Assembly: GCF_013393945.1 (NCBI RefSeq)
Contig: NZ_CP040297.1
Location: 4,062,001 to 4,126,000 of the forward strand
DNA length: 64,000 nt
DNA from: Nostoc sp. TCL26-01
GTDB lineage: Bacteria > Cyanobacteriota > Cyanobacteriia > Cyanobacteriales > Nostocaceae
Direction of reading: 5' to 3'
In this document: positions 8,851 through 18,286 of the stretch, one piece after another
Layout: every line of letters begins with the position of its first letter
Position numbering within the stretch: the first letter of the stretch is position 1
Translations under genes and position numbers: made by a program
The notes under the pieces: model-generated
The model's database searches: none
Told to the model about the DNA's origin: nothing
What the model saw: the letters and a program-made list of their open reading frames with translations, nothing else

Positions 8851-10064
8851 ACTTCTACCTCCTCCCCTGGTGCAATTAATGTTCTACCCACAGGTAACAC
8901 AGCTAGAGCATTAGTTTGCGCCAGATTAATTAAATTACCAGAGCTATGACTCCCACCAGCCTGATGAAACTCGTATACTCCATCAACCAAATGTAAGCTT
9001 CCCCAAACATATACTTCGCGCTTACCGTCTGATCGCAATTCATCATGCGATCGCACTTTCACAAATCTTGGCTCCCAACCCTCAGCCAGTCCCCCTAATT
9101 TCCTTATCACTGGTTGCACAAATCGCCAAAACGTCACCAATACTGCCGCCGGATTTCCTGGTAAACCGAAATAGATGGGAGACTGAGGGAAGGTGGCGAC
9201 AGTGAGGGGTTTTCCGGGACGCATGGCTACGCTACGAATGTGAATTTCTGCGCCTAGTGCCGCTAGAATTTTGTCAATATAGTCATAATCGCCTACAGAA
9301 ACACCACCGGAAGAAATGACTATATCAGCATTATTGACATCATAATTAATGGTTTCTGTCAAGGCTGTGGGATGATCTTTGACGATACCTAGTAATATTG
9401 GTTCTGCACCAATTTGCCGCACCAAAGCAGCTAAAGCATATTGATTAGAATCAACAATTTGTCCTGGTTGTAAAGGCTGTTCCAGTGTTACCAACTCGTC
9501 TCCTGTAGAAAAAATCGCTATGCGAGGACGGCGGTAAACCTTGACTTGTGAACACTGTAAAGCTGCTAACACAGCAATTTCTGGTGCATTTAACCTAATA
9601 CCTGCTGGTAATAATTGTGTCCCTGCTTGATAATAAGCGGCTTTGCGTCTGACAAATTCCCCTGGTTTTGGTGTAGCCATAATCAACACGCGGTTATCTT
9701 CCCGGTGTGTTCTTTCTTGCATCACCACAGTATCCGCACCTTGAGGCATCATCGCCCCTGTAAATATTCGCGCGGCTTGTCCTGGTTGCAGTGTAGACTG
9801 TGGTTGATCACCTGCGGGAATTTCTGCGACAATTTCTAAACTAACTGGCTGTTCACCACTAGAATTTTGCACATCCTCATAACGTACCGCATAGCCATCC
9901 ATCGCCGAATTATCCCAATGGGGAAAATCTAGAGGACTAATTACAGGTGTAGCCAGAATGCGTCCATGTGCTGTAGATAAATCGACGATTTCTGTGTCTT
10001 GTTGACTATCTAACGGCTGGACTAAATTAAAAATAATCTCTGTGGCATCCCTGACTGATAACAT
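8835..10064 (-). CDS. moeA: molybdopterin molybdenumtransferase MoeA
   Basis: A 409-residue MoeA, which inserts molybdate into adenylated molybdopterin in molybdenum cofactor synthesis. Visible family marks: DFPHWDNSAMDGYAVR near residue 45, GAMMPQGADTVVMQER near 103, FSTGDELV near 185, the MoCF/MoaB-like loop SSGGVSVGDYDY near 250, RPGKPLTVA and GLPGNPAAVLVTF near 300. It converges on ftsY with a short gap. Molybdenum cofactor would serve nitrate reductase in these organisms. Confidence 0.95.
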   Translation of the reverse strand: MLSVRDATEIIFNLVQPLDSQQDTEIVDLSTAHGRILATPVISPLDFPHWDNSAMDGYAVRYEDVQNSSGEQPVSLEIVAEIPAGDQPQSTLQPGQAARIFTGAMMPQGADTVVMQERTHREDNRVLIMATPKPGEFVRRKAAYYQAGTQLLPAGIRLNAPEIAVLAALQCSQVKVYRRPRIAIFSTGDELVTLEQPLQPGQIVDSNQYALAALVRQIGAEPILLGIVKDHPTALTETINYDVNNADIVISSGGVSVGDYDYIDKILAALGAEIHIRSVAMRPGKPLTVATFPQSPIYFGLPGNPAAVLVTFWRFVQPVIRKLGGLAEGWEPRFVKVRSHDELRSDGKREVYVWGSLHLVDGVYEFHQAGGSHSSGNLINLAQTNALAVLPVGRTLIAPGEEVEVLENV

Positions 10065-10159
10065 AGCGATCGCTACTAAAATTTTATATACCTTGATTAA
10101 GCAAAAAGCACTTTATTCAGATTAATACCTTACTGAATAAGGTACAACTTATTAGGCTA

Positions 10160-11233
10160 TTATTGAGAAATAATATAATCTGCAAATCCTACAGTCTCTA
10201 CCACATCTTGATTTGTTACTTCTTGAATTATACCCGATATATCAATTGCAAAAAACTTAAACCCTAGTGAAGAAATCTCTTGAGTAAATGATGCTAAACC
10301 TCCAACAAATTCAAAAGTTCCTGGAACGAATTCCATCATAATTTTTACTTCATTGTTTAGTTTTACAACATCTAATAAGCTACGAAATATATAAGGTTCT
10401 GCTCCTTCTGCATCGATTTTGATAAAATTTGGTATGAAATTGTTATTTAGCAGATAAGCGTTAATATCGACCGCAGGAATTGAAATAGTGTTTCCGTCAT
10501 TAAGTGAATCCGTCCAATCTTCTTCATAAAGAGCAATATGACTACCTGCTGCATAACGTGTAAGTTGTTTAAATTCAACTACACCATCTTTGTCAAAAGC
10601 TGCTTTATTTTCTAAAGTAACTCTTGGCAAAATACCGTTAGAAACTATGGAGTCATTGAGATAAGCGAATGTCTGAGGATTTGCTTCAAATGCAACAACG
10701 TGACCTTCTGATCCCACTAAAAATGCCATAGTCAATGTGTGAAATCCCTGGTTAGCACCGATTTCTAGGCATTTCATTCCTGGTTTAATATTGGCTTTTA
10801 AGTAATTTACTATCCCTGTTTCATAAGCTTGACTGATGATTTGTGGTGTGACTAGAATACACCGACTGTCTAAAAAGATATGACAAGCCAAAGGATGTGG
10901 GGCAATTACTCGATTATTGCCTAAGTATGTAGCATTAAACTGATACCTATTTCTAGGTATATAAAATTCTGTAACTAAATTCGACTTTGTGAGAATATCA
11001 AGCTGTTGTTCTATGTTAATAAGTTTTTGTGGGATAGTATCAAGCTGTTGTTCTACATCTACAATTTTTTGCTGTATGGTAGGAAGCTGTTGTTCTACAT
11101 CTACAATTTTTTGCTGTATGGTAGGAAGCTGTTGTTCTACATCTACAATTTTTTGCTGTAGAGAATTCAATCCTAGCAAATTCTTGAGTGAGTGCTTAAC
11201 AGAACTTGGAAGTATCTTTTTTAGTAACAACAT
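10160..11233 (-). CDS. FkbM family methyltransferase with duplicated N-terminal heptads
   Basis: A 357-residue protein. Residues 1-25 are basic. About residues 26-85 form a coiled coil of 14-residue repeats (QQKIVDVEQQLPTI, three near-identical and one or two diverged). The FkbM SAM-dependent methyltransferase domain follows: KPGMKCLEIGANQGFHTLTM (motif I, near 150), VVAFEANPQTFAYL, and FIKIDAEGAEPYIFRSL near 270. FkbM enzymes O-methylate sugars or small molecules; the substrate here is unknown. The 42-bp DNA repeats encoding the heptads (about 11035-11160) are nearly identical, which suggests recent slippage expansion. Confidence 0.85.
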   Translation of the reverse strand: MLLLKKILPSSVKHSLKNLLGLNSLQQKIVDVEQQLPTIQQKIVDVEQQLPTIQQKIVDVEQQLDTIPQKLINIEQQLDILTKSNLVTEFYIPRNRYQFNATYLGNNRVIAPHPLACHIFLDSRCILVTPQIISQAYETGIVNYLKANIKPGMKCLEIGANQGFHTLTMAFLVGSEGHVVAFEANPQTFAYLNDSIVSNGILPRVTLENKAAFDKDGVVEFKQLTRYAAGSHIALYEEDWTDSLNDGNTISIPAVDINAYLLNNNFIPNFIKIDAEGAEPYIFRSLLDVVKLNNEVKIMMEFVPGTFEFVGGLASFTQEISSLGFKFFAIDISGIIQEVTNQDVVETVGFADYIISQ

Positions 11234-11342
11234 AGAAACCTTAATTATTTTTATTTTTTACAACAGAGTCCACCTCATACATCATCATAGTATTAAAGAT
11301 AAAAACAACAATTTTTTCAATGTAAATAAAATCCCTATTGTT

Positions 11343-11900
11343 ATGACGATCGCCCGAATTCCCAAAAAACATTATCCTAAAGCTGATACTTGGCGGCGTG
11401 GCTTGGCTTTGGGGTTAGATTTCCTTGGTGTTTGGTTAGTCAGTTCTTTGCTTGGCAGTAATAATCTGGGGATTCAAGTGACGCAAATTTTTGTCTTTAT
11501 TGTCGGTTGGCTAATTTTGCGAGTGCTGGTAGTCTACAACAATCAAGGGCAGAGTTTAGGGCGTTGGGCGTTTGATTTAAAAGTTTTAGAAGTGGAAGAC
11601 GGACAAGTTGTTGCCAGGATTCCCGAATTACAAGCACTCTTGAAACGAGAGGCTATAATTTGCTTTGGTGCTATTTTAGTGTCCATTGCTTTGGGCAATA
11701 TTAGGGCGAATCCCACTGCTATACTGCTAGTGATTCCCCTAGCGCTTGACTGTGGTGCTGCCTTCTCTGATACTCAGATGCAGCAGGCTTGGCATGACCG
11801 CTACGCCAAAACTTCTATTGTTTCGTCCCGTCGTGGCTATTCGCTGGATATAAAAGTTAAGCGACTAGTTGAAATTTTGCGGCGAAATGTGAGAAGATAG
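11343..11900 (+). CDS. RDD family membrane protein
   Basis: A 185-residue RDD-domain protein. I chose the ATG at 11343 (MTIARIPKKHYPKADT), since the frame upstream runs antisense through the FkbM gene. The RDD signature appears as DTWRRGLALGLDFLGVWLV, QSLGRWAFDLKVLEV and MQQAWHDRYAKTSIV. About three membrane helices are visible (23-45, 48-65, 106-135). Some RDD proteins are described as Na+/H+ antiporters, but the role here is unknown. It lies 43 bases upstream of rpmG. Confidence 0.85.
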   Translation: MTIARIPKKHYPKADTWRRGLALGLDFLGVWLVSSLLGSNNLGIQVTQIFVFIVGWLILRVLVVYNNQGQSLGRWAFDLKVLEVEDGQVVARIPELQALLKREAIICFGAILVSIALGNIRANPTAILLVIPLALDCGAAFSDTQMQQAWHDRYAKTSIVSSRRGYSLDIKVKRLVEILRRNVRR

Positions 11901-11943
11901 TCATTTGTGTTAATTCTCTTCAGGCTTTAGCGTTTGTAAGATT

Positions 11944-12138
11944 ATGGCTAAAAGTAAAGGTGTCCGTATTGTAGTGACACTAGAGTGTACTGAGTGTCGG
12001 ACAAATCCAGACAAGCGATCTCCAGGTGTTTCACGGTATACAACAACTAAGAACCGTCGGAACACAACCAACCGTTTAGAACTGAACAAGTTCTGTACCC
12101 ACTGTAATAAACATACTGTTCACAAGGAAATCAAGTAA
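11944..12138 (+). CDS. rpmG: 50S ribosomal protein L33
   Basis: A 64-residue zinc-binding (C+) form of L33. It starts [20 protein letters not shown] and has a second cysteine pair, [15 protein letters not shown]. The two CxxC pairs would bind zinc. It forms an operon with rpsR two bases downstream, the usual cyanobacterial L33-S18 pair. Confidence 0.97.
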   Translation: MAKSKGVRIVVTLECTECRTNPDKRSPGVSRYTTTKNRRNTTNRLELNKFCTHCNKHTVHKEIK

Positions 12139-12140
12139 AG

Positions 12141-12356
12141 ATGAGCTATTACCGTCGTCGTCTGTCTCCCATCAAGCCTGGAGAACCGATTGATTATAAA
12201 GATGTTGATTTATTGCGTAAGTTCATCACCGAACGTGGTAAGATTTTACCCCGACGGATTACTGGATTGACTGCTAAACAACAGCGAGACTTGACATTAG
12301 CAATTAAACGGGCGCGGATTGTGGCTTTACTGCCATTTATCAATGCAGAAGGCTAA
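12141..12356 (+). CDS. rpsR: 30S ribosomal protein S18
   Basis: A 71-residue S18. It has [39 protein letters not shown] and [20 protein letters not shown], the last being the signature near the C-terminus. It follows rpmG by two bases and is very likely co-translated with it. Confidence 0.97.
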   Translation: MSYYRRRLSPIKPGEPIDYKDVDLLRKFITERGKILPRRITGLTAKQQRDLTLAIKRARIVALLPFINAEG

Positions 12357-12574
12357 AACCATTTTGAATTTGTGATTTCAGATTTTGGATTATGAGGAAA
12401 AGCTGTATTGCGTTCAACATTTAGCTTTGTCTATCTGAGTCCAAAATCTTAAATCTACATCAGAAAGTGTAAAATATACCACTGCATGAGAAATAGTTGG
12501 ATCAAGGATTTAACATGATAGATGAAATCCAAAATCCAGAATCAAAAATCTAAAATTACTAGAGTGCGAGAGTT

Positions 12575-14635
12575 GTGGAGAAGGGGACGCTAGTTGAATT
12601 TAGGGTTCAAGGCGATCGCCGTTTAGGCGTAGTAGATCGTCCAGACGGTAAGACCCGTTGGTTTGTGGTAGATGAACGCGGTCAACCCCACAGCCTCGCG
12701 CCTAGACAAATTACATATATAGTTAACGGTAGTACCTACAAGCCATCTGATATCAGTGGGTTTTTGCAGGAAATCCAGCCTTTCTTAGACCCTTCCAGTT
12801 TGGAAGTAGCTTGGGAATTACTGGTGGAGGATGGGGAAACAGTCACACCGGCTGCTATGGCTAACTTACTGTTTTCGGAATCAGCACCTGCTCCCTGTTA
12901 TGCTGCTCATTGCCTATTATCAGATGACAAGCTTTATTTTAAGCAAAAAGGTGATGCCTACGAGCCGAGAACGGCGGCTCAAGTAGCAGAACGCAAACAC
13001 CAGATAGAAGTAGAAGCCCTCAAAGCTAGAGGACAGCAAGAATTTTTAGTGCGTATAGAGCAAGCACTCCAAGGTGAAGCAGTAGAATGGTCACGCCATG
13101 ACCGTCAACGCCTAGAAGCATTGGAAAAATACGCAGCCTTACTGGCAGATATTGTCCGGGTAGGGCTAAACTTTGATTCTCTGGCACGTGCTTATCCCCC
13201 CCCGGCCACAGTTTTAGAAACAATGAATCTCTTGGGGCGAACTGCAACTCCCCAAGGAGCTTTTCAACTACTGGTAGACTTAGGATGGTGGAGTGCTAAT
13301 GAAAACTTGTTCCTGCGTCGTTCGTCTATCCCAATTCAGTTTCCTAACAAGGTATTAGAAGTGGCGCAACAGCGTTTGGATTTCCCGCCAACAGACTTAG
13401 ATGCAAATCGCCTCGATTTGACTCACCTGAAGGTTTATACGATTGATGACGAAAGCACCACAGAAATAGATGATGGTCTAAGTTGGGAAAAACTCCCAGA
13501 CGGTAAGGAACGGTTATGGGTGCATATTGCTGATCCGACACGCTACCTAGTGCCAGAAGATGATTTAGACTTAGAAGCTAGGAAACGGGGCAGTACAGTT
13601 TATTTGCCTACGGGGATGGTTCCCATGTTTCCAGAGTTGTTGGCAACTGGCCCGATGAGTTTAGTCCAAGGTAAAGTTTGTTGTGCTTTGAGCTTCGGTG
13701 TTGTCTTAGATATAACAGGGGCAGTAGCAGAATTCACGATTCATCCCAGTTCTATTAAACCTACCTATCGTCTCACCTATGAAGATGCAGATGAGATGTT
13801 GCAGTTAGGCGTACAAGCAGAACCGGAAATAGAAGCGATCGCGACCTGGGCTAAAAAGCGCAAATCTTGGCGCTACAATCAAGGAGCCATCAGCATCACC
13901 ATGCCGGAAGCGATGATTAAAGTAAAAGGTGACGATATCAGTATCGACATCCTAGAAGACTCCGCATCACGGCAGTTAGTCGCAGAAATGATGATTTTAG
14001 CTGGTGAAGTTGCCGCCCGTTACGGTCAAGTTAATAACATTCCCTTACCCTTTCGTGGTCAACCACAACCAGAATTACCCCCAGAAGACGAACTTCTCCA
14101 ATTACCACCAGGCTTTGTTCGCGCTTGTGCCATGCGTCGCTGTATGCCCAAGAGTGAAATGAGCATCACCCCAGTCCGCCACTCTGGTTTAGGATTAAAT
14201 ACTTATACCCAAGCCACCTCCCCGATTCGTCGTTACAGCGACTTACTCACCCACTTTCAACTCAAAGCCCACCTGCGGGGAGAAGCACCACCTTTTAGTG
14301 CCGAACAACTCAAAGAAGTAATGATGACTGTCACCAGCACCACCCAAGAAGTGACAATGGTGGAACGGCAAACCAATCGCTATTGGGCATTAGAATATCT
14401 CCGCCGTCATCCAGAGGAAATTTGGCAAGTGACGGTTTTAATGTGGCTACGAGAAGACAGCAACTTAGCACTGATATTGTTAGAAGATTTGGGCTTACAA
14501 TTACCAATGGTATTTAAGCGATCAGCTGCATTGGGTGAACAGATATTAGTCAAAGTGAGTTTTTCTGACCCACAAAAAGATGTGATCCAGTTCCAAGAGA
14601 TTATCTACCAAGAAGCCCAGACAGCAGCAAATTAG
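12575..14635 (+). CDS. RNase II/RNase R family exoribonuclease
   Basis: A 686-residue 3'-5' exoribonuclease of the RNB family. An N-terminal OB-like region (VEFRVQGDRRLGVVDRPDG) is followed by a helical part. The RNB catalytic domain starts near residue 285 (DLTHLKVYTIDDESTTEIDD, whose clustered aspartates bind Mg) and includes HIADPTRYLVPEDDLDLEA, GSTVYLPTGMVPMFPELL and, near residue 550, TQATSPIRRYSDLLTH. The start is GTG with GAGAG upstream. It is somewhat shorter than RNase R, with no clear C-terminal S1 extension. It follows rpmG-rpsR, an arrangement I recall from other cyanobacteria, where the gene is often named rnb or rnr. Confidence 0.9.
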   Translation: MEKGTLVEFRVQGDRRLGVVDRPDGKTRWFVVDERGQPHSLAPRQITYIVNGSTYKPSDISGFLQEIQPFLDPSSLEVAWELLVEDGETVTPAAMANLLFSESAPAPCYAAHCLLSDDKLYFKQKGDAYEPRTAAQVAERKHQIEVEALKARGQQEFLVRIEQALQGEAVEWSRHDRQRLEALEKYAALLADIVRVGLNFDSLARAYPPPATVLETMNLLGRTATPQGAFQLLVDLGWWSANENLFLRRSSIPIQFPNKVLEVAQQRLDFPPTDLDANRLDLTHLKVYTIDDESTTEIDDGLSWEKLPDGKERLWVHIADPTRYLVPEDDLDLEARKRGSTVYLPTGMVPMFPELLATGPMSLVQGKVCCALSFGVVLDITGAVAEFTIHPSSIKPTYRLTYEDADEMLQLGVQAEPEIEAIATWAKKRKSWRYNQGAISITMPEAMIKVKGDDISIDILEDSASRQLVAEMMILAGEVAARYGQVNNIPLPFRGQPQPELPPEDELLQLPPGFVRACAMRRCMPKSEMSITPVRHSGLGLNTYTQATSPIRRYSDLLTHFQLKAHLRGEAPPFSAEQLKEVMMTVTSTTQEVTMVERQTNRYWALEYLRRHPEEIWQVTVLMWLREDSNLALILLEDLGLQLPMVFKRSAALGEQILVKVSFSDPQKDVIQFQEIIYQEAQTAAN

Positions 14636-14954
14636 GGGTGTGGGGGTTTAGGGGGGCAAGGGTGTAACAAGCCCCGTTGGGGCGGGTGTAGGGGGAAGAA
14701 CTAGCCCCAACACCTTCAACTCCTACACCCTTACACCCCTAATGAACTTGAATATTCATTAAAGGTAAATGCTGACTACTGCGGAGGTTTTGCCGCATAC
14801 TACACAAAATAACATACAAGTCAAGAAAATAATTATTAAGTGTACGTTTGCCGATAGTTGATATTAGTAGATAAAGATTTAACTAAGCAATGCAATAATC
14901 TATACTAAGCGCAGATGGCTTGAGACAGATTATTAAATTGGAAAAGTTTTTCTA
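14636..14954. repeat. intergenic STRR with inverted partner
   Basis: G-rich repeats GGGGTGTGGGGGTTTAGGGG (from 14635) and GGGTGTAGGGGG at about 14684 face the complementary stretch CCTACACCCTTACACCCCTA at 14722-14741. The pair can fold as a long hairpin downstream of the exoribonuclease gene, plausibly a terminator. The rest, up to the PEP-CTERM gene, is AT-rich promoter-type sequence. Confidence 0.5.
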
Positions 14955-15521
14955 ATGAAATTAACTCAAAAGCTTTGTATCGTTACTACGGCTGGGGTAA
15001 TAATGAGCCTGGGTTTACTAGAAGCTGTCCCAGTCCATGCAGTTACACTCAACTTTGATTGGACTGGTAATGCTGGGTATTCAGCTAAAGGCTCATTTTC
15101 TTATGATGAAACTCAAGGTTACACAACCATAGATAATTCAAAGCTGCAATCTATTACAATCGCTTTTTTTGACCCAAGTAAAAAATTGTTGAATAGTTTT
15201 GCCCCAGTTATTAATGGCAGTATTGGTTATGATTTTTTAGACTTTAACTACGATACAGTCACGAAGTCTTTGTTTGGATATTTTGATGTAGGTCAAGATA
15301 ACGGACAAAGTACAGATTATTATCTGTTCGGGAATGTTAGTTTTGGCCTTAGTCTGAGAAATCCTACAGAGGGGACAATAGATCAGAGCAATGGATTAAA
15401 TAATATTACCTCTAAAACTCCAATACCTGAACCATTAACAACGAGTGGTACAATTTTTGCTGCGGCGATCGCCTGGGTGATGAAGCGTAGACAAGTTGCT
15501 ACTCAAAAAGCCAAAGCTTAA
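14955..15521 (+). CDS. PEP-CTERM sorting domain protein
   Basis: A 188-residue exported protein. It has a Sec signal peptide (MKLTQKLCIVTTAGVIMSLG... ending near VHAVT, residue 30), a central domain rich in aromatic, Gly and Ser residues (about 30-150), and a C-terminal sorting tail: TPIPEPLTTSGTIFAAAIA followed by a hydrophobic helix and a basic end (KRRQ). The tail predicts recognition by an exosortase, cutting and release to the cell surface. No exosortase is in this window. The function of the central domain is unknown. Confidence 0.85.
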   Translation: MKLTQKLCIVTTAGVIMSLGLLEAVPVHAVTLNFDWTGNAGYSAKGSFSYDETQGYTTIDNSKLQSITIAFFDPSKKLLNSFAPVINGSIGYDFLDFNYDTVTKSLFGYFDVGQDNGQSTDYYLFGNVSFGLSLRNPTEGTIDQSNGLNNITSKTPIPEPLTTSGTIFAAAIAWVMKRRQVATQKAKA

Positions 15522-15881
15522 TCACTGGACTGCTGACAAACATCCCTACCAACTAAATCAATTCGTAACAATGCTCCGCCCTGCTATATCCCTAACTTCT
15601 TTGAGAAGCTGGGGATTTTTGGCTGGCAATTATCGTGAATTTAAAAATCAAATAACCCTCTGTAATTAATCTATGAGAATAATTTTCTTAAACTTATAAT
15701 TGCAGATTTTGTCTTTATTTTTTCTCTCATGAGAGTTATAAAATAACGCTATTTATGATTACCAAATTGCGAAGAATGATTAAAAATTAATTTAATATAA
15801 AACACAATTTTAAAGTGTGAAATTGGTGGCAATTAGACCGATGATAAAGTCACAAGCAAAATTCAACCAGGGTATTTTAGC
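15522..15881. other. intergenic region with hairpin
   Basis: A hairpin of the common form TCCCTAACTTCTTTGAGAAG continuing CTGGGGA lies at about 15588-15614, with TTTTT just after, consistent with termination of the PEP-CTERM gene. The remainder is AT-rich leader of the amidohydrolase gene; no other gene is seen. Confidence 0.5.
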
Positions 15882-17336
15882 GTGAAATATCATCTGACAA
15901 AATATTATAAGCTGTTAGTTCTTTTTGTTTGTACGACGTTGTTTGTCTTTTTCGGTCAGATAGTTATTGCTCAGAGTAACTATAATCTAGGCACTCAAGG
16001 AAAACAAAAAGTAGAATTGATTGTCAGTAGCGATTTCATCGTGACGATGAACGAGGCACAACCAATTATTGAGAATGGAGCGATCGCTATTCAAAAAGGC
16101 AAAATTGTTGCCGTAGACACTCAGTACAAAATCATGGCAGCTTACAAAGCCGACAGGACGCTGCCAGGTGAGGGTATGGTAATGATGCCGGGTCTTGTTA
16201 ATGGTCACTCTCACTCAGCAATGGTTCTATTTCGCGGTCTTGCGGATGACTTGGCGTTGGAGGATTGGCTCCAGAATTATATCTTCCCCGCAGAAGGAAG
16301 ATTCGTTGACAAAAATTTTGTCCGCGTTGGCGAACAGCTTGCTTGTTGGGAGATGATACGCGGTGGTACAACAACCTTTGTGGATATGTACTTTGAGCCA
16401 GATGTGGCTGCCAATGTAGTGAATGAATGCGGCTTACGGGCTGTGATTGCGCCCTCCTCAATAGATTTTCCCAGTCCTGGTTTCCAAGGATGGGATGATG
16501 CCTTTGCCTCAGCGATCAATTTCCTGAAACAATGGAAAGGCAAGAATGAACGGATCATCCCGGCTATTGCTGCTCATGCTCCTTACACTGTCTCACCAGA
16601 TCATCTGAGCCAAGCTATTCGCGCTGCACGTCATTACGATGTTCCCCTGACGATTCACTTAGCAGAGACACAAACCGAAGTTAGAGATGTCCAGCAGCGT
16701 TATAACGCCACCCCAGTCCAACATCTAGAAAATCTCAGCTTCCTAGAACCCCGTGTATTTGCCGCACACGTCGTCTGGCCTAACGCCAGTGAAATTGCTC
16801 TGCTGGCTAAACGTGGTGTGGGTGTGATCCACAATCCTGACTCCAATTTAAAACTGGCTTCCGGCTTTGCACCGATTCCAGCGATGTTGAAAGCAGGAGT
16901 TAAGGTTGGTTTAGGTACAGATGGAGCCGCGTCGAACAACGTTCTGGATATGTGGAATGCAATTCGCCTCACTGCTCTCATCCATAAAGGGACTACCCTG
17001 AATCCCACTGCTGTACCAGCTAAGACAGTTTTGCGGATGGCAACACTTGGCGGAGCAGAAGCACTGGGCTTGTCAGATAAAATTGGTGCAATTAAGTTGG
17101 GGCTGCAAGCAGACGTAATTCAGGTGAAACTTAAAGAACCGCATATGCTGCCACTTTACAATGTCATCTCGCATTTAGTTTATGCAGCAGATGCCCAAGA
17201 TGTTGATACTGTGATTGTGAATGGGCAAGTTCTCATGCAGAAACGTCAGATGCTGACGCTTGATACTGAGAAGATTCGCCGTGAAGCTACTTCTATTGGC
17301 CAGAAAATTAAAGCTCAATTCCGACCCTCTAATTAA
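15882..17336 (+). CDS. exported amidohydrolase, MTA/SAH deaminase-like
   Basis: A 484-residue amidohydrolase-superfamily enzyme of the TrzN/MtaD/SsnA group. Metal ligands are visible: [13 protein letters not shown] near residue 107 (HxH), HAPYTVSP near 229, [11 protein letters not shown] near 257, [11 protein letters not shown] and GTDGAASNN near 346. Relatives deaminate methylthioadenosine, S-adenosylhomocysteine or related bases, but the substrate here cannot be fixed. Unlike most relatives, it has an N-terminal Sec-type signal (hydrophobic 10-28, ending VIAQS), so it should act in the periplasm. The gene overlaps the end of coaX by 8 bases, tail to tail. Confidence 0.85.
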   Translation: MKYHLTKYYKLLVLFVCTTLFVFFGQIVIAQSNYNLGTQGKQKVELIVSSDFIVTMNEAQPIIENGAIAIQKGKIVAVDTQYKIMAAYKADRTLPGEGMVMMPGLVNGHSHSAMVLFRGLADDLALEDWLQNYIFPAEGRFVDKNFVRVGEQLACWEMIRGGTTTFVDMYFEPDVAANVVNECGLRAVIAPSSIDFPSPGFQGWDDAFASAINFLKQWKGKNERIIPAIAAHAPYTVSPDHLSQAIRAARHYDVPLTIHLAETQTEVRDVQQRYNATPVQHLENLSFLEPRVFAAHVVWPNASEIALLAKRGVGVIHNPDSNLKLASGFAPIPAMLKAGVKVGLGTDGAASNNVLDMWNAIRLTALIHKGTTLNPTAVPAKTVLRMATLGGAEALGLSDKIGAIKLGLQADVIQVKLKEPHMLPLYNVISHLVYAADAQDVDTVIVNGQVLMQKRQMLTLDTEKIRREATSIGQKIKAQFRPSN

Positions 17337-18177
17337 TTACTATTTCTCTGATTCCCCAAAAAATCAGGTTTGGTTCCACTATTAAACTTGTGGCGATCGC
17401 TGGATATAATTCTTGCAGATAATGTAATAGTAAAAGGCGATCGCCTCCTTTCATCACTATCTTTCCTTGAGGAAACAAACGCCACCACTCCTCAACAAAA
17501 TCTCTAATTCCTGCCACTAAGGTATACATCACTCCACTTTGAATCGCTTGTGGGGTATTTAGTGCAAATCGTCGAGGTAAATCTGGAATTGTCTTTATTT
17601 CCACTTGCGGTAATTGTCCAGTTTTTTGACCTAAACTCGCCAATTGCAAACCTACACCCGGTAAAATTGCCCCGCCAACTAAACACTGATGAGTATCCGC
17701 AGCAGTAAAAGTTAATGCTGTCCCCGCATCAATTACTAACATCGGAAACCCCCAAGTTATCCCCGCACCCCACAAAGCCAACGCCCGATCAATTCCCAAT
17801 GTAGGATATATGTCTTTGAGGGGTATCTGATCTAACGTGATGACGCGAACATTAGGGTAGCTTTGCCAAAGTGCCGTTTGTTGCGGAACTACAGAGGCGA
17901 TGGTGAGGGACAGGGGGAGTGAGGGAGTGAGGGAGTGAGGGAGTGAGGGATGAGGAGAAAGAATTTTCCTCTTATCCCCTTGTTGCAAAATCTTCAGTAA
18001 TTCATCTAGTGTTCGAGACTCAGCCAATTCATGTACGACTGACTCAGGTAAATACTCAGTATCCCAAGTACAATTTAGAGTATTACCGAAAAATAAACCC
18101 CAATGCAGCCGGGAATTGCCAATTTCCAAGGCTAGCCATATAGTTTTTATGTGTCTGGGATAATTGTCTGATGTCAC
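17329..18177 (-). CDS. coaX: type III pantothenate kinase CoaX with an STRR-encoded insert
   Basis: A 282-residue CoaX, the ATP-dependent first step of coenzyme A synthesis. It shows [15 protein letters not shown] at the N-terminus (phosphate-binding DxGN-type loop with Glu in place of Asp), [23 protein letters not shown] near residue 140, [15 protein letters not shown] and the late block MKGGDRLLL. Residues about 75-93 ([17 protein letters not shown]) are encoded by a heptamer STRR (GGGAGTGA-type) at 17913-17950, an in-frame insertion before the conserved TIASVVP strand. The gene is divergent from flv3. Confidence 0.88.
   Translation of the reverse strand: MTSDNYPRHIKTIWLALEIGNSRLHWGLFFGNTLNCTWDTEYLPESVVHELAESRTLDELLKILQQGDKRKILSPHPSLPHSLTPSLPLSLTIASVVPQQTALWQSYPNVRVITLDQIPLKDIYPTLGIDRALALWGAGITWGFPMLVIDAGTALTFTAADTHQCLVGGAILPGVGLQLASLGQKTGQLPQVEIKTIPDLPRRFALNTPQAIQSGVMYTLVAGIRDFVEEWWRLFPQGKIVMKGGDRLLLLHYLQELYPAIATSLIVEPNLIFWGIREIVIN
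17913..17950. repeat. heptamer STRR inside coaX
   Basis: About five units of GAGTGAG/GGGAGTG in tandem. The run keeps the coaX frame and adds a Ser/Pro/Leu/His-rich peptide. Confidence 0.85.
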
Positions 18178-18286
18178 ACTTTTGACTTTTTTAAGTTATC
18201 TATAGATTTTTTAATAAAACTTAACAAACAACCCATGTCACAATAGTAATAGAGGCATAAATACTCATTGTGTTAAGGAGAGAGTT

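Noticed and set aside
10989-11342. A Cys/Ser-rich N-terminal extension of the RDD protein
   Set aside because: It is antisense to the heptad repeats of the FkbM gene. The RDD family begins at the ATG at 11343.
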